From assembly GCA_947630845.1 (NCBI GenBank), contig CANRJB010000009.1, positions 1-64,000 on the forward strand: a DNA stretch of 64,000 bases. Direction: 5' to 3'. The DNA is from an uncultured Clostridia bacterium. GTDB lineage: Bacteria > Bacillota > Clostridia > Oscillospirales > Ruminococcaceae. Shown piece after piece: positions 25,892 to 35,373 of the stretch; position 1 is the first letter of the stretch, and each line of letters opens with the position of its first letter. Under the pieces are notes generated by a model, which was given only the letters and a program-made list of their open reading frames with translations, did no database searches and was not told where the DNA came from. Made by a program: the position numbers and the translations under genes.

Positions 25892-27091
25892 TTACTTCGT
25901 GATGAGTGCGAGGGTATCTCTTGCAATGAGCAATTCCTCATTGGTAGGAACGACCCAGACTTCAACTTTGGAATCGGACTGAGAGATTTTACAGAGCTTG
26001 CCCCTGACACCGGCATTTGCGACGGTGTCGATCTTGATGCTGAGGACATCCATCTCAGAGCAGACAGCCTCACGCACATCCGGTGCATTCTCACCGATAC
26101 CGCCCGTAAACAGCACGGCATCCAGACCGTTCATGGCAGCGGCATACGAGCCGATGTACTTCTTGATCTCATAGACGAGCATTTCCTTGGTGAGGGCAGC
26201 TTTTTTGTCGCCGTGTTCAGCGGCAGCGGATACGTCCCGGTTGTCAGAACCCACACAGGATACCCCAAGGAAGCCGGACTTCTTGTTCATATAGTCGGAC
26301 ATCTGTTCAGGGGTCATGTTCCGCTTTTCCATGATGTAGGTGACAGCGGACGGGTCAAGACTGCCGCAGCGTGTGCCCATGATAAGACCGTCAAGCGGAG
26401 TGAAGCCCATCGAAGTATCAACGGACTTGCCGCCGTCAATGGCAGTGATGGAAGAACCGTTGCCGAGGTGGCAGGAGACGATTTTCAAGTCCTTGGGTTC
26501 TTTGCCCATCGCCTTGGCAAGGGCAGCGGAGACGAAGCGGTGTGATGTGCCGTGGAAGCCGTACTTTCTGACGTGATATGTCTCATAATCATCATAGGGA
26601 AGGGCATACATGTAAGCCTTCTCCGGCATGGTCTGATGGAAGGCAGTGTCGAATACAGCAGCCATCGGTGTCCCTTCCGGCATCACCTGCTTGCAGGCAC
26701 GCAGTGCAAGGGCATGCGCATGGTTATGTACCGGTGCAAGCTCACGCAGTGCATCAATTTTGTCAATGATCTCATCCGTGATGAGCATCGTTTCGGAGAA
26801 CTGTTCACCGCCGTGTACGATACGATGTCCGACAGCAGCGATCTCGCTCATGTCCTTGATGACAGCGGCATCGCCGGTAGTAAGCACCTCAACGAGTTTC
26901 ATGAAGGCTTCGGTATGGGTCGGGAAAGCGCAGTCTGCGGCATATTCTCTGCCGTCTGCGGTTTTGTGGGCAATGTGTCCGTCAATTCCGATACGGTCGC
27001 AGTTGCCCTTGGCAAGGACGCTTTCATCGTCCATGTTCAGCAGCTGGTATTTGAGAGAGGAGCTGCCGGCGTTGACTACTAAAATCAGCAT
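25892..27091 (-). CDS. ackA: Acetate kinase
   Basis: A 399-residue ASKHA kinase interconverting acetyl-phosphate plus ADP with acetate plus ATP. It shows VNAGSSSLKYQL, HRIVHGGE, FDTAFHQTMP, YGFHGTSHRFV, LGNGSSITAI and FTGGIGENA, all family signatures. ATG 27091 follows AAAGGAAG; the ORF-track start at 27157 lies within the promoter. No pta is adjacent. It supports acetate formation as a fermentative route. Confidence 0.97.
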   Translation of the reverse strand: MLILVVNAGSSSLKYQLLNMDDESVLAKGNCDRIGIDGHIAHKTADGREYAADCAFPTHTEAFMKLVEVLTTGDAAVIKDMSEIAAVGHRIVHGGEQFSETMLITDEIIDKIDALRELAPVHNHAHALALRACKQVMPEGTPMAAVFDTAFHQTMPEKAYMYALPYDDYETYHVRKYGFHGTSHRFVSAALAKAMGKEPKDLKIVSCHLGNGSSITAIDGGKSVDTSMGFTPLDGLIMGTRCGSLDPSAVTYIMEKRNMTPEQMSDYMNKKSGFLGVSCVGSDNRDVSAAAEHGDKKAALTKEMLVYEIKKYIGSYAAAMNGLDAVLFTGGIGENAPDVREAVCSEMDVLSIKIDTVANAGVRGKLCKISQSDSKVEVWVVPTNEELLIARDTLALITK

Positions 27092-27146
27092 GGGTATTCT
27101 TCCTTTCGGTAACAAATTTGTCCGTTTTGCGGACGTTCCATATAAT

Positions 27147-27174
27147 ATTATACACATTTTTTCAAAAAAATCAA
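27147..27174 (-). promoter_or_regulatory. ackA promoter
   Basis: Minus strand TTGATT (27174-27169), 16-base spacer, TATAAT (27152-27147). Confidence 0.7.
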
Positions 27175-27222
27175 GAGTTTTTTGATTTTTTTACAGAAAT
27201 TATATAATTGGAGGTCATCCAA

Positions 27223-28029
27223 ATGGGCTTTGTCGATAAACTCCGGAATGCGCTCGACATCCCGAAGTTCACAGAGGACGGTCTGAAATATCAGGTCGCC
27301 GGAAACGAGATCAGAATTGTCGGATTCAGGAAGAATATCAGTATTTCTGCACTTCCGTCCCATATTGAGGATCTGCCGGTGGGCATCATTTCCGGCTTGC
27401 AGAGTCTTCCGTTTACAGGAGAGCTGTACATTCCGGACACAGTACACACCATTGAGGGCAACTCACTTGATCTCACAAAAGGCATTACCAAAATCTATAT
27501 TCCGGACAGTGTGAAAGAAATCGGAAACAATGCATTTGGTTTCAGCGAGGCACTGGAGGAGATACGTTTTCCGGAGGGCATGGATTTTTCGGATGCGCTG
27601 GAGGGCATTGTCAGCTCATGTGAAAAGCTGAAAATCGTTCATCTTCCGTCCACAATGACAAGGATTCCGATCGGCTTTCTGGGCAGCTGCACAACGCTGG
27701 AGGAGATCGACATCCCAGACGGGGTGACAGTGATCGACGATTGTGCGTTTTCCTACTGCGAAGGTCTGAAAAACGTCCACTTGCCCAAAGCCCTGAAACG
27801 TCTGAATGAAATGACTTTTTCCGACTGCGTAGCACTGGAGGAGATACAGCTCCCGGAGGGATCGGAATACATCGGAAAGCGGGCATTTTCCGGCTGTGAA
27901 AATCTACAGCACATCCATATTCCCTCCACTGTGAAAAAAATTGATAAGTACGCCTTTCAGCAATGCCCGAAGCTCGTCAGACCGGAGATCCCGACAGGCT
28001 GCGAGGTACACGAAAAAGCGTTCGATTGA
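27223..28029 (+). CDS. BspA-type leucine-rich repeat protein, cytoplasmic
   Basis: A 268-residue protein of LRR_5/BspA repeats: units such as LYIPDTVHTIEGNSL, IYIPDSVKEIGNNAFGFSEALEEIRFP and VHLPKALKRLNEMTFSDCVALEEIQLP, about nine in all with 21-24 residue spacing. There is no signal peptide or anchor, unlike surface BspA proteins, so it probably acts inside the cell in protein binding. ATG 27223 follows TTGGAGG. It is divergent from ackA and upstream of tmcAL. Confidence 0.85.
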   Translation: MGFVDKLRNALDIPKFTEDGLKYQVAGNEIRIVGFRKNISISALPSHIEDLPVGIISGLQSLPFTGELYIPDTVHTIEGNSLDLTKGITKIYIPDSVKEIGNNAFGFSEALEEIRFPEGMDFSDALEGIVSSCEKLKIVHLPSTMTRIPIGFLGSCTTLEEIDIPDGVTVIDDCAFSYCEGLKNVHLPKALKRLNEMTFSDCVALEEIQLPEGSEYIGKRAFSGCENLQHIHIPSTVKKIDKYAFQQCPKLVRPEIPTGCEVHEKAFD

Positions 28030-28085
28030 CCCGCCATCCGAAAGACAGGGATGGCAAATATTTTATAAAAAAGGAGACAAATACC

Positions 28086-29285
28086 ATGAAAGTCAGTGCC
28101 ATTATCTGTGAATACAATCCGCTCCATAACGGACATCTGTACCACATTCAGGAAACCAGACGGCATGGTGCAACACATATCGTCTGTGTCCTGAGCAGTA
28201 ACTTTGTCCAGAGGGGCGATGCGGCACTGCTGAGCAAATTTGACCGTGCCGGGCTTGCCGTCAAGGCAGGGGCAGACCTTGTACTGGAGCTGCCGACACC
28301 CTTTTCCTGCGCTGCGGCAGAGGTCTATGCTTCGGGGGCAGTGTCTTTGCTTGACCAGCTCGGCATTGTGGATGAGCTGTCGTTCGGCAGCTCCATGGGG
28401 GACATCGAGAGCATTGCGCTGCTCACGGAAGCATCCCTCTCCACCACACGCATTTATGGCGAACGCATCCGGGAGCGGATGAAGCAGGGGGATTCCTATC
28501 CGGCAGCCGTCTGGGAGATCATCCGGCAGCGGTATGGCAGTCAGGTCGCCGACAAGATGCAGGATCCCAACAATCTGCTTGCCATCGAATATATGAAGGC
28601 AATGCAGAAGCAGAAAGTAACTTTCTCTGCCTATACCATCCCACGCCGCATCGTGCTGCATGACAGCGAGAAACCGTCCGGACATTATGCGAGCGCAAGC
28701 TTTATCCGCAAGTCCGTTATGGAGGGGGAGAATTATGCCGACTTCATGCCGCCTTTTGCAGCAAAGCGGCTTGCTGACTGCATCCGTGAGGGGAGCGTGG
28801 CATCGTTCCGGCAGCTTGAACGTGTTTCACTGTACCGGATGCGCACGGCATCGCCGGAGTATCTGCTTGCCCTTCCCGATGCGAACGAAGCACTTGTGAG
28901 CCGCTTTATTGCCGCACGTTCAGCCAACAGCCTTGAGGAGATGCTCATGCAGGTCAAGACCCGGTGCTACACCATGGCACGCATCCGGCGCATCGTGATA
29001 TCCGCACTGCTTGGCATCCGGTCGGATTCCGCCAAGACCCCTGTCCCCTATGCAAGGGTACTGGCATTCAGTGACCGGGGACGGGAACTGATGGGAATAG
29101 CCAAAGGAAAGAGCCGCATTCCCATCAGCACATCCCTTGCCAGACTCCGGCAGGAGGGCGGAACTGCCGAAGCTTTCGTGAAGATGGAGGAGCGTGCATC
29201 CCATGTCTACGGACTTGCACAGCGCCGCATTTCCTCCGCAGAGGAAGATTTCCGGGCACGTATCGTCATGGAGGACAGGGCATGA
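28086..29285 (+). CDS. tmcAL: tRNA(Met) cytidine acetate ligase
   Basis: A 399-residue YlbM-family protein with the HIGH-class nucleotidyltransferase motif IICEYNPLHNGHLYHI, VLSSNFVQRGDAAL, KAGADLVLELP and PSGHYASASFIRKSV. TmcAL activates acetate with ATP and forms N4-acetylcytidine at the elongator tRNA-Met wobble position. ATG 28086 follows AAAAGGAGA. Its stop overlaps the HAD gene start by four bases. Confidence 0.93.
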   Translation: MKVSAIICEYNPLHNGHLYHIQETRRHGATHIVCVLSSNFVQRGDAALLSKFDRAGLAVKAGADLVLELPTPFSCAAAEVYASGAVSLLDQLGIVDELSFGSSMGDIESIALLTEASLSTTRIYGERIRERMKQGDSYPAAVWEIIRQRYGSQVADKMQDPNNLLAIEYMKAMQKQKVTFSAYTIPRRIVLHDSEKPSGHYASASFIRKSVMEGENYADFMPPFAAKRLADCIREGSVASFRQLERVSLYRMRTASPEYLLALPDANEALVSRFIAARSANSLEEMLMQVKTRCYTMARIRRIVISALLGIRSDSAKTPVPYARVLAFSDRGRELMGIAKGKSRIPISTSLARLRQEGGTAEAFVKMEERASHVYGLAQRRISSAEEDFRARIVMEDRA

Positions 29286-29983
29286 ATTTCCGTGGTGTGA
29301 TCTTTGACATGGACGGAACGCTCATTGACTCCATGCCCATCTGGCATGAGATCGACATCCGGTTTTTTGCGGAGCATGGGCTGGATGTGCCGGAGGGGCT
29401 GTCGGAGATGGTCAACAAGATGTCCATGGAGGAGTGGGCAGACTACTTTGTCCGGGAATTTCCCATTGCTTCCACACCGGCAGAGGTCATCCGCCGCATT
29501 GAGGAAATGGCAGCGGACTATTATCAGGAGCGCATCCCCCTGAAACCCCATGTGCCGGAGCTGCTTGACCTGCTTGATGCAAGGGGCATTCCTTATGGTG
29601 TTGCAACGGCGACCTATCGCAGCTCCGCAGGAGCTGCCCTGAAACGGCTTGGTATTCTTGAACGGATGCAATTCGTTCTCACCGCAGAGGATGTACCCGG
29701 CGGCAAGACGACCCCTGCCATGTACCGGCAGGCTGCTGCGCTGCTCGGGACTGCACCGGAGGAAACACTTGTGATCGAGGATGCTCTGCACTGCGTACAG
29801 ACGGCAGTGGGGGGAGGATTTCCGGTCGCAGGGGTACGGGATGCATGCTGTCCGGCAGAGGAATGGGATGAGATCTGCCGGCTTGCGGTATGTTCCGGAA
29901 ATTCCCTGCATGATATTGCTGTCTGGCTGACGGCGACCGGTGCAGGGGGATCCTGTCAGTCTGAACATCTTCACCGGATGTGA
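29282..29983 (+). CDS. HAD hydrolase, beta-phosphoglucomutase-like
   Basis: A 233-residue subfamily I HAD phosphatase with FDMDGTLIDSMPIWHEID (nucleophile Asp), a helical cap (about 17-85), ATATYRSSA (motif II Thr), GGKTTPAMY with the motif III Lys, and LVIEDALHCVQTA (motif IV). It dephosphorylates an unidentified sugar phosphate or nucleotide. The ATGA overlap with tmcAL indicates coupling. The C-terminal tail after about residue 210 is not conserved-looking. Confidence 0.88.
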   Translation: MNFRGVIFDMDGTLIDSMPIWHEIDIRFFAEHGLDVPEGLSEMVNKMSMEEWADYFVREFPIASTPAEVIRRIEEMAADYYQERIPLKPHVPELLDLLDARGIPYGVATATYRSSAGAALKRLGILERMQFVLTAEDVPGGKTTPAMYRQAAALLGTAPEETLVIEDALHCVQTAVGGGFPVAGVRDACCPAEEWDEICRLAVCSGNSLHDIAVWLTATGAGGSCQSEHLHRM

Positions 29984-29995
29984 TGGGACAAAATG

Positions 29996-30032
29996 AGCTG
30001 CTGTACTGTTTTCGCAGTGCAGCAGCTTTTTT
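29996..30032. terminator. Bidirectional terminator
   Basis: AGCTGCTGtaCTG-ttttcg-CAGtgCAGCAGCT followed by TTTTTT, between the convergent HAD and PH-domain genes. Confidence 0.85.
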
Positions 30033-31489
30033 CAGGATTCACTTGTCTGTTCCAGTATTTCGGAAAGCTGTTTCTTGACCTTATCATAATTCATGCTCCA
30101 GATGACACAGCGTTTTGTGACTTCCGACCGGAAGTACAGCACGACATGGCATTTGTTTGCCCACTTCTGCCAGAGGAACTGCTGAATGCGCACCTTCACC
30201 ACGCTGTCCGTATCGGCAATGATGGTGTGGAAAGTCAGCCCCTTGCAAAAGCGCACGCAGATGCGCCCCTTTGAGCCGCTGATGCCTGTCGTCAGGAGGG
30301 CTGTGATCTGGATGATCAGCTTCCAGATGATCGGTATCTCAAACATGATCTGAAAGAATGCCAGCACCTCATCAAGCTGTGGGATCAGCTTCCGTGCCAG
30401 AATGACGGCAGGAATTACCCCTGCTGCTGCGATCACCGGCAGCATGGTGTAGGACAGCCATGATGTCCACGGCGGACGCAGGCGGTTTTTCGTGAGATGA
30501 CTGCCCGGAAAGATCATGGGCATTGCCTGCTCCATTTCCTTCTGCGTAAGGATGGGCAGACAGATGGGGATGCTGCCTTTCTGGTTGCCGTAGCCGGGGC
30601 AGTTGACAGCAAGCGAAAAAATGCGGAACAGCTTCGTCAGCAGATTCTGCCGCAGGTCAATGAAATTGATCTTGCGGCTGACCAGATAGAAGTGCCGCCG
30701 TGTCACCAGTCCGCTGCGGACATGCAGCATCCGTTTGTCGCTCTCCATGTCGAAACCGCCGTAACGGATGAGGTTTGCCATGAAGGACAGCAGCCATGTG
30801 GACAGGATCACAATGCCTACCGTCACCGCAGCCGGAGGGATTCCCATGAGCCTTTTTGCCACCTCTTCGGAAACGGTATTCAGGCGTTCTGTGATTTGCA
30901 GCTGCTCAATGATGTCCCGGGCAATGCGTCCGCCCTGAAACCAGAACATTGCCATATAGATCGACCCTGAAAAACTGCTTGAAAAGATGATGGAGAACAG
31001 CAGGATGCGCCACAATCCCACCTGATGCGAAAAATGATGTCTTTTCCCCTGCCGCAGACGGGGCAGTCCGTTCAGAAACATCTGCTCATCACGCTGCCAG
31101 ATGAGCAGCCGCACATCCGTAGACTGTCCCACGCCCGATGCCGTGTCTGCGTAGACGTATGCCCCCCGGAAGGGCTGCAGCCAGAGAGGATGTTCGATGG
31201 TGACGGCAGACAGGTTTTTTACGGGCAGATAGCGGCGGCGTGTGAAAAAGATGCCCTCCTGTACAAAGAGCTGTCCGTCCTTGACGATAAATTCCCGGAA
31301 GAACCAGTTCAGCCACCCGTAGCCGAAGATGGCAAACAGGATCAGCAGCTCAAACCATGTACCCTTCAGCCAGTCGATGATGTCCTCCTGTGTTGCAAAA
31401 TGGTATGCCCCACGGATGATGGGGAAGATCAGCAGCCAGAGATTTTTCAGGCTGTAGCGCATGATGCGCAGCGGATGTTCACGGCACAT
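30032..31489 (-). CDS. PH-domain membrane protein (YdbT-like)
   Basis: A 485-residue protein with two or three bacterial PH (bPH_2) units separated by paired membrane helices. GYGWLNWFFREFIVKDGQLFVQEGIFFTRRRYLPVKNLSAVTIEHPLWLQPFRGAYVYADTAS is the first PH unit; MESDKRMLHVRSGLVTRRHFYLVSRKINFIDLRQNLLTKLF is the second. In Bacillus, YdbS/YdbT pairs have been linked to tolerance of bacteriocins; that role is not shown here. ATG 31489 is used; it overlaps the upstream partner gene by 11 bases. Confidence 0.82.
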   Translation of the reverse strand: MCREHPLRIMRYSLKNLWLLIFPIIRGAYHFATQEDIIDWLKGTWFELLILFAIFGYGWLNWFFREFIVKDGQLFVQEGIFFTRRRYLPVKNLSAVTIEHPLWLQPFRGAYVYADTASGVGQSTDVRLLIWQRDEQMFLNGLPRLRQGKRHHFSHQVGLWRILLFSIIFSSSFSGSIYMAMFWFQGGRIARDIIEQLQITERLNTVSEEVAKRLMGIPPAAVTVGIVILSTWLLSFMANLIRYGGFDMESDKRMLHVRSGLVTRRHFYLVSRKINFIDLRQNLLTKLFRIFSLAVNCPGYGNQKGSIPICLPILTQKEMEQAMPMIFPGSHLTKNRLRPPWTSWLSYTMLPVIAAAGVIPAVILARKLIPQLDEVLAFFQIMFEIPIIWKLIIQITALLTTGISGSKGRICVRFCKGLTFHTIIADTDSVVKVRIQQFLWQKWANKCHVVLYFRSEVTKRCVIWSMNYDKVKKQLSEILEQTSES

Positions 31490-31925
31490 GGAATACCCCC
31501 TTCTGACAGAGGAATGCCGCAAGCTCCTTCCGGTCAGCCTTGCTCAGGAACAACACCGCAAGCTGTCCGCCGTAGACATGAAGAATGACAAAATTCATCC
31601 CCAGTATCCCGTCAAACGGTCCTGAAATGATCTGTACGAACTGCACCGTATTCAGCCGTATGGACTGTTCACGCCGCAGGATGATGCCCGAATGCACCGT
31701 GACCTGTGTCGCTGTCACCACACACCGCAGATTCCGGAACAGCAGCGGCAGCAGGAAAAACCCTGCAAGTACCCCGATGCCTGCGAATATCCCGGCAGCG
31801 ATCCACATAAAAATAGGAAAAGACGAAAGAAACAGAGCAGCCAAAGCCGTCAGTCCGGCTGCCATCAGGCAGAGTATGATCTGAATGGTGCGCAGTGCGG
31901 TAATGTCGGCATGGTATTCCCTCAT
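31479..31925 (-). CDS. PH-domain membrane protein (YdbS-like)
   Basis: A 148-residue protein: two N-terminal membrane helices (TIQIILCLMAAGLTALAALFL, FMWIAAGIFAGIGVLAGFFLLPLLF) followed by one bPH_2 domain, VTATQVTVHSGIILRREQSIRLNTVQFVQIISGPFDGILGMNFVILHVYGGQL. It forms a two-gene unit with the larger YdbT-like protein and probably a complex with it. AGGAAAGGAA precedes the ATG. Confidence 0.82.
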   Translation of the reverse strand: MREYHADITALRTIQIILCLMAAGLTALAALFLSSFPIFMWIAAGIFAGIGVLAGFFLLPLLFRNLRCVVTATQVTVHSGIILRREQSIRLNTVQFVQIISGPFDGILGMNFVILHVYGGQLAVLFLSKADRKELAAFLCQKGVFHVP

Positions 31926-32014
31926 GTTCCTTTCCTCCCTTCGCCAGCCTGTTTCTATTATAGCATAAAACGGATGCTGAATGCAAGGGGAAAAGAGAAA
32001 AAAGAGGTGTGTTC

Positions 32015-33328
32015 ATGACAGATCTTTTCGGACGGCTCAATCAGGTGTTGTGGGGGAACGGACTGGTGCTTCTGCTGCTGGGGACGGGGGCATATTGTCT
32101 GGTGCATGACAGATGTGTACCGCTGCGCAGTCTGTTTTCCTTCCGGCGGCACACGCAGGGAAGCGGACATGCGCATTCTCCCTTTCAGGCATGCATGACG
32201 TCATTGGCAGCAGCGATGGGAACGGGAAACATTGCCGGCGTGGCAACGGCATTGACTCTGGGCGGTGCAGGGGCTGTGTTCTGGATGTGGGTGGCTGCCT
32301 TGCTCGGGATGGGGTTGATCTATGCGGAAAATGTCCTGAGCTGCCGTTTCCGGAAGAATGGCATTACGGGTGCTGCGGCATATCTCCGCTATGGTCTGCA
32401 AAGTCCTGCTTTGTCGGGGATATTTGCGGTATGCTGTGTGGCAGCATCGTTTGGCATGGGCAACATGACACAAAGTCATGCGATGGCACAGATCCTTTCC
32501 GATGCATGGCATGTACCTGCGCTTGTGACCGGACTGCTTACGGCAGGAGTTGTGGGGGCAGTCATTTCAGGCGGTGCGAAGCGTATCGGCAGATTTACAG
32601 CAGCAGTCGTTCCGCTGCTTTCCGTGATCTATCTCGGAGCGGCAGTGATCGTGATCTTCCGGTGCAGGGCGCATCTGGGGGATGCGCTCGCATCGGTTTT
32701 CCGGGAGGCGTTCGGGATGGATGCGGTCGGCGGCGGCATCAGCGGTGCAGCCGTCAGCAGGGCAGTTTCAGTCGGGGTACGGCGTGGCGTATTTTCCAAC
32801 GAAGCCGGACTTGGCAGCAGCGGTTTGCTGCATGGTGAGGCAGACAGCAATGACCCGTCCTTTCTGGGGGTATGCGGCATGATCGAGGTGTTTGTTGACA
32901 CCTTTGTCTGCTGTACGGCAACAGCTCTGGCGATCCTCTGTGCAGATGTGCAGGGGGCAGACGGAGCAGGGCTGGTGCTGCTTGCCTTCCGCAGGGGACT
33001 GGGAACTGCTGCGGACTGGATGCTGCCGCCTGTTGTGGCAATGTTTGCACTCTGCACACTTATCGGCTGGTCTTACTGCGGATGCAGCGCACTTGGCAGC
33101 ATTACCGGAGGAAAGTTTCTGATGGTTTACCGGATGGTGTTCTGCATGTCTGCGGTACTTGGTGCAGTGATGCGGCTTGACATGGTCTGGACAATGGCTG
33201 ACATGGCAAATGCATGCATGGCGTACTGTAATCTGCCGGGGTTACTGCTGCTGTATCCGGCAGCATGCAGGACGGCGGAGGACAGAAACGCAGGCACATC
33301 TCATAAAAGCAGGGGGAAAACCGTATAA
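32015..33328 (+). CDS. AGCS-family sodium:amino acid symporter
   Basis: A 437-residue transporter with about ten membrane segments. SLAAAMGTGNIAGVATALTLGGAGAVFWMWV and VRRGVFSNEAGLGSSGLLH are the two signatures of the alanine/glycine:cation symporter family; ATG 32015 follows AGAGGTG. It imports a small neutral amino acid such as alanine or glycine with sodium. It has no visible partner and is followed after 57 bases by the pseudoenzyme gene on the same strand. Confidence 0.92.
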   Translation: MTDLFGRLNQVLWGNGLVLLLLGTGAYCLVHDRCVPLRSLFSFRRHTQGSGHAHSPFQACMTSLAAAMGTGNIAGVATALTLGGAGAVFWMWVAALLGMGLIYAENVLSCRFRKNGITGAAAYLRYGLQSPALSGIFAVCCVAASFGMGNMTQSHAMAQILSDAWHVPALVTGLLTAGVVGAVISGGAKRIGRFTAAVVPLLSVIYLGAAVIVIFRCRAHLGDALASVFREAFGMDAVGGGISGAAVSRAVSVGVRRGVFSNEAGLGSSGLLHGEADSNDPSFLGVCGMIEVFVDTFVCCTATALAILCADVQGADGAGLVLLAFRRGLGTAADWMLPPVVAMFALCTLIGWSYCGCSALGSITGGKFLMVYRMVFCMSAVLGAVMRLDMVWTMADMANACMAYCNLPGLLLLYPAACRTAEDRNAGTSHKSRGKTV

Positions 33329-33385
33329 TTTCCTGAAGACTGCCCATACTTATCGAAAAAGGTACGAAAGGCGGTTTTCAGACCC

Positions 33386-35266
33386 ATGCAAGCAATACTA
33401 TTCTGTGAGAAACAGACCGACTGTATCCCCATGCAGGACTGCCCGGAGGCACTCCTGCCCTTCTGCAATGTGCCGCTTCTGGAGCATCTGCTCCGGTATA
33501 TGGAGAAAAGCGGTTTTGAGGAGGCAGTGCTGCTCGCTGCAAATGAGCGCATACGGCGGATGCTGGATGGTCTTTCGCTGCAAATGCCCATCCGGTTTGC
33601 ACGTTCGCTTGCCTCGCTGCGTGCAGAATCTCCCACTTTGCTGATACGGCGGCTCTGTCTGCCGGAATGGGATATGGGGGAGCTGCATGCCCTTTGCGGA
33701 AGAAATGCAGTGCGGCTCATCCATGCAGACGGCAAGCCCTGTTATGCGGAGCTGCATCCGACCGGTTCAGCACTTCTGGAACCGGCAGAGACGGCTGTGG
33801 CGGAGGAATCTTTTTTCCGGCGTGCAGACGATCCCGGCGAGTACAGGGAGCTATGCCGGAAACTGCTTCACGACGGCATGACCCCGAAACGCATTGCTGA
33901 CGGTGTGCGCATCGGCAAGGAGACAGAGATCGACACAGCAACTGTGATCGGAACGGACTGTGTGATCGGCGACAGGGCAGTACTCGAAGGGTGCGTGATA
34001 GGAGATGGTGTACAGGTCGGCGCAGGGGCAGTGCTGCGCAATTGTGTGGTGTGCCGTCATGCACTTGTTGACCGGGAGGCACATCTGGAAAATGGCGTTG
34101 TCCCCGAAGGCAGCATTCTGCCGCCGCATGCCCGTATGACGGAGACACGCCGTCTGCTTGTGCTGCCGGAGGACGGCATCTGCTGGCGTGACCCAAGATG
34201 GAATACAGCAGAAACAGCACTGCGTGCCGGAGCGGCAATGACGGTACTCGGACGGCGGATTGCAATCGGTTATGGCTATCCGGCAGGGGAAGGTCTGGCA
34301 ATGGCAGCCGCCGCAGGGGCAGTGTCGCAGGGAGCGCATGTATGGCAGGTCGGCAGATGTGTGCTGTCGCAGCTCATCTATGCGGCACATCTGACAGGCT
34401 GTGATGCGCTGCTCTGGGTGTCAGGGGAGGACACGGTGCTGCTCTGTCCTTGCGGAGCGGAGGGCATGCCGCTGACCGGCATCCAGACATCCCGGTTACA
34501 GCGTGCGCTTGATGCAGAATTGTCAGCACGTATCGTGGACAGCGGCAGACTGGCGGATGCAGGCGGACTTTTGCCGTTATGGGAAGAATCCTGCCGGGAG
34601 CTGCTGCCGGAACAGATGCCGGAGATCAAGGTGAGCTGTGCCAATGCTGCCCTGCGCACGGCTGCGGAGGAGATCTTCTGTGCGGATGTGCATTCCCCCG
34701 ATGAGCAGCGCATCACCCTCACGCTCTCCGAGGACGGCACGCAGGCAACAGCGTTTTCGATGGAAGCAGGACTGCTCCGGCAGGAACAGCTTCTGCTGTT
34801 GTCGGCACTCTCTTTACAGGAAAGGGGGCAGCCCCTTGTGCTGCCGGAAAGTTTTCATCCGGCTGCGGAGGAATTTGCATCCCGCCACCATGCACGCATT
34901 CTGCGGCTGAACCATAGCAGTTCCTCTGCGGCACGGACACTGTACACGGAACAGGGGGTCTGCACGGATGGGGTGCGGCTGTTTGCGCATGTACTGCGTG
35001 TGCTGCATGGACGCAGACTGACACTCCGGCAGGCATCCGGACTGCTGCCGAAACTCTGCACAGTGAACCGCTCACTTGCCACAGCACTCCCAAGACAGGC
35101 AGTCGAACGCCTCTCACGATGCAATCCGGATGCTGCTGTGCAGATGGTGCTGCCGCCACAGGGGAGACTGCTGCATCTGCGTGTGCATGCGGATTCGATG
35201 GAGGCAGCAGCGGAGCTTTGTGCGTTCTGGGAAAAGAGAGTGCGCAATGCGGAACGAACAGAATAA
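33386..35266 (+). CDS. Sugar nucleotidyltransferase / phosphohexomutase-like fusion, apparently catalytically dead
   Basis: A 626-residue protein laid out like GDP-mannose pyrophosphorylase-phosphomannomutase fusions. Residues about 1-160 are NTP-transferase-like (MQAILFCEK...LLPFCNVPLLEHLLRYMEKSGFEEAVLLA). Residues about 165-255 are a left-handed beta-helix (VRIGKETEIDTATVIGTDCVIGDRAVLEGCVIGDGVQVGAG). The rest resembles alpha-D-phosphohexomutase domains. The nucleotide-binding GGxGTRL and its PKP lysine are absent, and where TASHNP should be the sequence reads LLWVSGEDTVLLC. Length is below the roughly 800 residues of active fusions. A regulatory or scaffold role is more likely than enzyme activity. 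Confidence 0.7.
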   Translation: MQAILFCEKQTDCIPMQDCPEALLPFCNVPLLEHLLRYMEKSGFEEAVLLAANERIRRMLDGLSLQMPIRFARSLASLRAESPTLLIRRLCLPEWDMGELHALCGRNAVRLIHADGKPCYAELHPTGSALLEPAETAVAEESFFRRADDPGEYRELCRKLLHDGMTPKRIADGVRIGKETEIDTATVIGTDCVIGDRAVLEGCVIGDGVQVGAGAVLRNCVVCRHALVDREAHLENGVVPEGSILPPHARMTETRRLLVLPEDGICWRDPRWNTAETALRAGAAMTVLGRRIAIGYGYPAGEGLAMAAAAGAVSQGAHVWQVGRCVLSQLIYAAHLTGCDALLWVSGEDTVLLCPCGAEGMPLTGIQTSRLQRALDAELSARIVDSGRLADAGGLLPLWEESCRELLPEQMPEIKVSCANAALRTAAEEIFCADVHSPDEQRITLTLSEDGTQATAFSMEAGLLRQEQLLLLSALSLQERGQPLVLPESFHPAAEEFASRHHARILRLNHSSSSAARTLYTEQGVCTDGVRLFAHVLRVLHGRRLTLRQASGLLPKLCTVNRSLATALPRQAVERLSRCNPDAAVQMVLPPQGRLLHLRVHADSMEAAAELCAFWEKRVRNAERTE

Positions 35267-35338
35267 CCATCGGTTTTACAGAACATGCAGGAAATTTAGA
35301 CAAACTGCCCAATTCCGGAGGACATTGCAGAAATGTGC

Positions 35339-35367
35339 TTGACAAATGGTAAATTTTATTTTATAAT
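35339..35367 (+). promoter_or_regulatory. Promoter of the RNase J gene
   Basis: TTGACA (35339-35344), 17-base spacer, TATAAT (35362-35367). Confidence 0.85.
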
Positions 35368-35373
35368 GAATGT

